Assembly (NCBI GenBank): GCA_050260215.1
Contig: JBLNBU010000075.1
Span: forward strand, 1 to 24,292
From: JBLNBU01 sp050260215
GTDB lineage: Bacteria; Pseudomonadota; Alphaproteobacteria; Rhodospirillales; Magnetospirillaceae
Reading direction: 5' to 3'
DNA length: 24,292 nt
Position numbers and translations under genes: made by a program. Below, one piece after another: positions 21,355 to 24,292 of the stretch. The notes beneath the pieces were generated by a model. That model was not told where the DNA came from, searched no databases, and saw nothing but the letters and a program-made list of their open reading frames with translations. Position 1 is the first letter of the stretch; every line of letters begins with the position of its first letter.

Positions 21355-22098
21355 TCAACGCGCCAGGATCTGGGCGCGGTCGGCGAAATAGGCCTCGTGG
21401 CCCTGGGCGTGGAAGCCCTTCTTGCGCTTGAGATGCAGATCGCGCTTGGCGCCGATGTCGAAGTCGTCGCCCGGCGCCGGCGCCAGGTCCATGCGCCCGT
21501 CGTAGATGGCCAGCTTTTCGGCCAGCGACAGGCCGCCCGACACCGACAGGTCCCAGATCGAGCGCAGGTCGAAGCCGGTGCCGGTCTGGTAGAAGTGCCA
21601 GGTGTTGACGTCGCGCACCTGGTCGACGTCGCGGCCGAGCGGGGCGTAAAGTTGCCACAGCAGGTTGCCGTCGTGCCCGGCCAACTCGCAGCCCTTGCCG
21701 CCGCAGGCGACGATGTTCCATGAGTCGAACTGGTGCCGGATGCGCCGCAGCACGTGGCGGAAACGCTCGTCGGCGGTGTCGTAGCGCCGCCGACGGGCCC
21801 CCTTCTCGATGCGGGTCTTCAGCGCCTCGGCCGCGGTCAGGCGCAGCACGCGCGAGCAGGCGAACATCCGCCCGATCAGGGTGCCGCCCAGCAGGTCGGG
21901 ACCACGGACCGAGGCGAACTGCCACAGGTGCAACCGGCCGCCGCCGTCGATCTCGACCAGGTCGCAGGTGAACTTCAGCGGCCCGTCGTAATCGTCCTGC
22001 GCGGACCACGGCAGGACCAGCTGGTCCAGAAAGTAACTTTCGGGATACTTTCGCCCGGCGATATCCAGGAACTTGTTGAGGAACCAGCCTTCGTTCAT
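21355..22098 (-). CDS. Protein of unknown function, 247 residues
   Basis: I do not recognise the family. The protein is soluble, with no signal peptide and no membrane helix. It is rich in Trp, Asp and aromatic residues (NEGWFLNKFLDIAGRKYPES, LVLPWSAQDDYDGP, LLWQLYAPLGRD, VNTWHFYQTGTGFDLRSIWD). Two Cys flank a Gly in NIVACGGKGCELAG, a CGGKGC motif that could bind metal or form a disulfide. The C-terminus is basic (LHLKRKKGFHAQGHEAYF). Codon use fits the region. AGAGGTGG before ATG 22098 is a fair ribosome-binding site. It is preceded by a small membrane-protein gene in the same direction and followed by the lipid A operon, but gaps on both sides suggest it is transcribed separately. Confidence 0.72.
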   Translation of the reverse strand: MNEGWFLNKFLDIAGRKYPESYFLDQLVLPWSAQDDYDGPLKFTCDLVEIDGGGRLHLWQFASVRGPDLLGGTLIGRMFACSRVLRLTAAEALKTRIEKGARRRRYDTADERFRHVLRRIRHQFDSWNIVACGGKGCELAGHDGNLLWQLYAPLGRDVDQVRDVNTWHFYQTGTGFDLRSIWDLSVSGGLSLAEKLAIYDGRMDLAPAPGDDFDIGAKRDLHLKRKKGFHAQGHEAYFADRAQILAR

Positions 22099-22179
22099 CG
22101 AGCCACCTCTTGGGAACGGCTCGAGACTTATATGTCCGCAGCTTTGCGGCGGGCGAATGTCAAAAAGCAGGCGGCGTGG

Positions 22180-22443
22180 CTATTCGGCAACGCCCTCGGC
22201 CTCGGCGGGCGGTTCGTCGGGGGCGCTCATGGCCGAGCAGCAGGTGCGCACCAGGACGATGCATTCGATCACCAGCGCCGCACCGGCCAGCACCCAGAAG
22301 GCATCCATGCGTGCACCGACGGTCAGCATGGACAGCGCGGTGAACAGCAGAACCGCCGTCAGGCCCAGCGTCTGGCTGCGCAGGACCACGGCGACGGTGC
22401 CCAGAAAGCACACGGCAACGGCGATGACCACCCACGTCGACAT
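22180..22443 (-). CDS. Small membrane protein of unknown function
   Basis: An 87-residue protein, family not recognised. Two or three hydrophobic helices fill residues 3-66 (TWVVIAVAVCFLGTVAVVL, LGLTAVLLFTALSMLTVGA, FWVLAGAALVIECIVLV). They are followed by a double Cys (RTCCSAM) and an acidic Pro-Glu tail. ATG 22443 follows GGGGAGG at a good distance. It is the first gene upstream of the 247-residue unknown on the same strand, with 81 bases between them. It is divergent to the phosphofructokinase gene. Confidence 0.7.
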   Translation of the reverse strand: MSTWVVIAVAVCFLGTVAVVLRSQTLGLTAVLLFTALSMLTVGARMDAFWVLAGAALVIECIVLVRTCCSAMSAPDEPPAEAEGVAE

Positions 22444-22711
22444 GGCGGGCCTCCCCTGGTCATGGATGACGCGCACCCATAGGAGTGGGAGCGTACCCGT
22501 TCGCGCGTGTAGGGTAAATACGGCCGATACCGCATGACCATCGGCGGGTGATGCGGGGTAGGTTCATCAGCCAACTCTAATGCACTTCCTTCGGACGGGC
22601 GAAACCCTGCAGGACTCCTACTCAGAAGTCGGACAAGGCTCGGGGGCCTCTGGTTAATGCGGCGCAACATCCCTTATGGTGTCGACAAACACACACCAGG
22701 AGGAAAAGTCG
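22444..22711. promoter_or_regulatory. Divergent intergenic region upstream of the phosphofructokinase gene
   Basis: No gene is visible in these 268 bases. Close to the plus-strand gene TATGGT (22677-22682) could be a -10 box, with a poor -35 (TGGTTA or TTAATG). CCGCAT and ATGCGG near 22530-22557 form a loose inverted repeat. A strong AGGAGG ribosome-binding site begins at 22698. Confidence 0.4.
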
Positions 22712-23926
22712 ATGCTGCACGGTAAGGTGCTTGTCGCGCAGGGTGGGGGACCGACCGCGGTCATCAACCAGTCCATGGTTGGCGCGGTGCTCGAGGCGCG
22801 CAAGTTCAGGAACGTGGACCTGGTCTACGGCGCCTTTCACGGCGTGCGCGGGATCGTGAACGAGGACTTCCTCGACCTCACCCAGGAAACCAGCCACAAC
22901 CTGGAAATGGTCGCCAACACGCCGTCCTCGGCGCTGGGCTCGACCCGAGACAAGCCGGACCTCAAGTACTGCCAGGAGATCTTCAAGGTCCTGCAGGCCC
23001 ACGGCATCTCGTATTTCTTCTACATCGGCGGCAACGACAGCTCGGACACCGTGCGCATCGTCTCGGAAGAGGCGCACAAGGCCGGTTATCCCATGCGCTG
23101 CGTGCACATCCCCAAGACCATCGACAACGACCTGGTGGGCAACGACCACACGCCGGGCTTCCCGTCGGCGGCGCGCTTCGTCGCCCAGGCGTTCATGGGC
23201 GCCAACCTGGACAACGCCGCGCTGACCGGCGTCTACCTGGCCGTGGTGATGGGTCGCCACGCCGGCTTCCTGACCGCAGCTTCGGCGCTGGGCAAGAAGT
23301 TCCCCGACGACGGCCCGCACCTGATCTACATCCCCGAGCGCACCTTCTCGGTCGACCAGTTCCTGAAGGACGTCAAGGAGACCTACGACAGGTACGGTCG
23401 TTGCGTCATCGCGGTGTCGGAAGGCATCCACGACGACAAGGGCGTGCCGATCATCACCAAGCTGGCCAAGGAAGTGGAAAAGGACGCCCACGGCAACGTC
23501 CAGCTGTCGGGCACCGGCGCCCTGGCCGATCTTCTGTGCGAGGAGATCAAGACCAAGCTGGGCATCAAGCGCGTGCGCGGCGACACCTTCGGCTATCTGC
23601 AGCGTTCCTTCGTCGGTTGCGTCTCGGACGTCGACCAGCGCGAGGCCCGCGAGGTCGGCGAGAAGGCGGTGCAGTACGCCATGTGGGGCAACGTCGACGG
23701 CTCGGTGGCGATCAAGCGCACCGGCTTCTATTCGGTCGACTACCAGCTGATGCCGCTGGAGGCGGTCGCCGGCAAGACCCGCGTGATGGAAGACGAGTTC
23801 ATCAACGCCGCCGGCAACGGCGTCACCGATGCCTTCCGCATGTACCTGCGCCCGCTCTTGGGCTCGGGCATGCCCGACGCCTACCGCCTGCGCACCAACA
23901 CGGTGCCGAAGATCCTCAAGGGCTGA
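22712..23926 (+). CDS. pfp: Pyrophosphate-dependent 6-phosphofructokinase
   Basis: A 404-residue enzyme of the phosphofructokinase family. It begins with the phosphate loop VAQGGGPTAVIN. YIGGNDSSD has D109 where ATP enzymes have Gly, and PKTIDNDL has K135 where ATP enzymes have GTIDND; these two changes mark PPi as phosphoryl donor. D138 in TIDND is the catalytic base position. VMGRHAGFLTAA binds fructose 6-phosphate. The enzyme converts fructose 6-phosphate and PPi to fructose 1,6-bisphosphate and phosphate, reversibly, so it serves glycolysis and gluconeogenesis. ATG 22712 is set by CAGGAGG about ten bases upstream. It is a single-gene unit with a strong terminator beyond a repeat element. 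Confidence 0.96.
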   Translation: MLHGKVLVAQGGGPTAVINQSMVGAVLEARKFRNVDLVYGAFHGVRGIVNEDFLDLTQETSHNLEMVANTPSSALGSTRDKPDLKYCQEIFKVLQAHGISYFFYIGGNDSSDTVRIVSEEAHKAGYPMRCVHIPKTIDNDLVGNDHTPGFPSAARFVAQAFMGANLDNAALTGVYLAVVMGRHAGFLTAASALGKKFPDDGPHLIYIPERTFSVDQFLKDVKETYDRYGRCVIAVSEGIHDDKGVPIITKLAKEVEKDAHGNVQLSGTGALADLLCEEIKTKLGIKRVRGDTFGYLQRSFVGCVSDVDQREAREVGEKAVQYAMWGNVDGSVAIKRTGFYSVDYQLMPLEAVAGKTRVMEDEFINAAGNGVTDAFRMYLRPLLGSGMPDAYRLRTNTVPKILKG

Positions 23927-23968
23927 GGATCGGGACCGGGTGCGTTCCGACGCACCTGCTGTTTTCTT

Positions 23969-24028
23969 CGTCATGCCCGGACTTGATCCGGGCATCCATG
24001 GACCCCCGGGTCAAGCCCGGGGGTGACG
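23969..24028. repeat. Paired-hairpin palindromic repeat, copy 1
   Basis: It begins CGTCAT and ends GTGACG. The left hairpin has arms ATGCCCGGA and TCCGGGCAT around CTTGA, the right one CCCCCGGG and CCCGGGGG around TCAAG. The two halves are imperfect inverted copies. It lies in the 3' leader between the phosphofructokinase stop and its terminator. Confidence 0.85.
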
Positions 24029-24043
24029 GCGGAAAAGAGGATG

Positions 24044-24082
24044 GCCCCGTGTCAGGCGACGCCTGATGCGGGGCTTCTTTTT
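24044..24082 (+). terminator. Rho-independent terminator of the phosphofructokinase gene
   Basis: A 14-bp stem (24044-24057 with 24061-24074, including two G-T pairs) and a three-base loop are followed by TTCTTTTT. It is the first strong terminator after the stop at 23926. Confidence 0.9.
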
Positions 24083-24164
24083 CCGGTGGCGGCCAATCCG
24101 GGCTGGGACGACCTTTATGAGGGATTTGCATCGTAGCCGATGGCTTGGTGCATCCCCTTCGTTT
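24083..24164. other. Gene-free spacer between terminator and second repeat
   Basis: I see no gene, promoter or hairpin of note in these 82 bases. They separate the terminator from the second palindromic repeat. Confidence 0.4.
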
Positions 24165-24239
24165 CGTCATGCGCGGGCTTGACCCGCGCATCCACGTGGC
24201 ACCGCAGCTCAGATGGCCGGGTCAAGCCCGGCCATGACG
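24165..24239. repeat. Paired-hairpin palindromic repeat, copy 2
   Basis: It runs from CGTCAT to ATGACG. The left arms ATGCGCGGG and CCCGCGCAT enclose CTTGA, the right arms ATGGCCGGG and CCCGGCCAT enclose TCAAG. Arms differ from copy 1 but stay paired. It has a longer centre than copy 1. Confidence 0.85.
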
Positions 24240-24252
24240 ATGCCGGCCCGCC

Positions 24253-24292
24253 TTACATCCCGCGGATTTCCCGGCACTCCTGCGCCAGCTGG
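24253..24292 (-). CDS. C-terminal end of a minus-strand gene (partial)
   Basis: On the minus strand an open frame enters at the right edge and stops with TAA at 24255-24253. It encodes QLAQECREIRGM at its end, which has the base composition of real coding DNA here. Twelve residues are too few to assign a product. Confidence 0.4.
   Translation of the reverse strand, partial: QLAQECREIRGM

Noticed and set aside
1..24292. CRISPR array, rRNA genes, phage genes or a transposase
   Set aside because: No regularly spaced direct repeats, no rRNA sequence and no transposase or phage structural motif were seen.

Overview
The window is GC-rich (roughly two thirds G+C by eye) chromosomal DNA, and the gene content points to an alphaproteobacterium of the Rhodospirillales, most like Magnetospirillum and its purple non-sulfur relatives. 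The reasons are a periplasmic Sox thiosulfate-oxidation cluster, a PPi-type phosphofructokinase, a complete run of lipid A/Kdo genes, many PAS and chemotaxis-type signalling proteins, and small palindromic intergenic repeats of a kind common in alphaproteobacteria. The genus is an inference.

Left part (1-5109). A minus-strand operon encodes a CheY-like receiver, a CheC/CheX-like phosphatase and a multi-PAS sensor that runs off the left edge. Divergent to it is a TerB-like gene. Then comes tRNA-Thr(CGT) with its own promoter and terminator. The 3' half of this tRNA is repeated at 3979-4024, so the 1.4 kb in between looks like a small insertion at a tRNA attachment site. It carries two minus-strand genes, a peptidoglycan-binding-domain protein and an OmpA-like protein, and no integrase. 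Beyond it are a small membrane protein and a pentapeptide-repeat protein.

Signalling and envelope part (5123-10650). A good sigma70-type promoter precedes a 1112-residue CheB-CheR-coiled coil-PAS-histidine kinase fusion. Next come a glycine-zipper lipoprotein (minus), a PQ-loop/SemiSWEET-like membrane protein (plus), an OmpA-family lipoprotein with a strong terminator (minus) and an unrecognised lipoprotein (minus).

Sox part (10830-15569). soxX, soxY, soxZ, soxA, soxB and a ccdA/soxV-like gene lie in one direction. SoxAX attaches sulfur substrate to the C-terminal Cys of SoxY (in SoxYZ), SoxB hydrolyses off sulfate, and the CcdA-like protein would carry reductant into the periplasm. No soxCD is present here. 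A 13-bp hairpin separates soxZ from soxA, and a paired palindromic repeat separates soxA from soxB.

Lipopolysaccharide part (21253 down to 15566, minus). msbA, a DUF374 acyltransferase, waaA (kdtA), lpxK and oxyR are packed with overlaps or gaps of at most about 10 bp. They look like one operon for Kdo-lipid A synthesis and export, with a peroxide regulator at its end. The oxyR stop overlaps the convergent ccdA stop.

Right part (21319-24292). Two minus-strand genes of unknown function are followed by the plus-strand PPi-dependent phosphofructokinase gene. A paired-hairpin repeat lies between that gene and its terminator, a second copy lies further right, and the last 40 bases look like the C-terminal end of a minus-strand gene.
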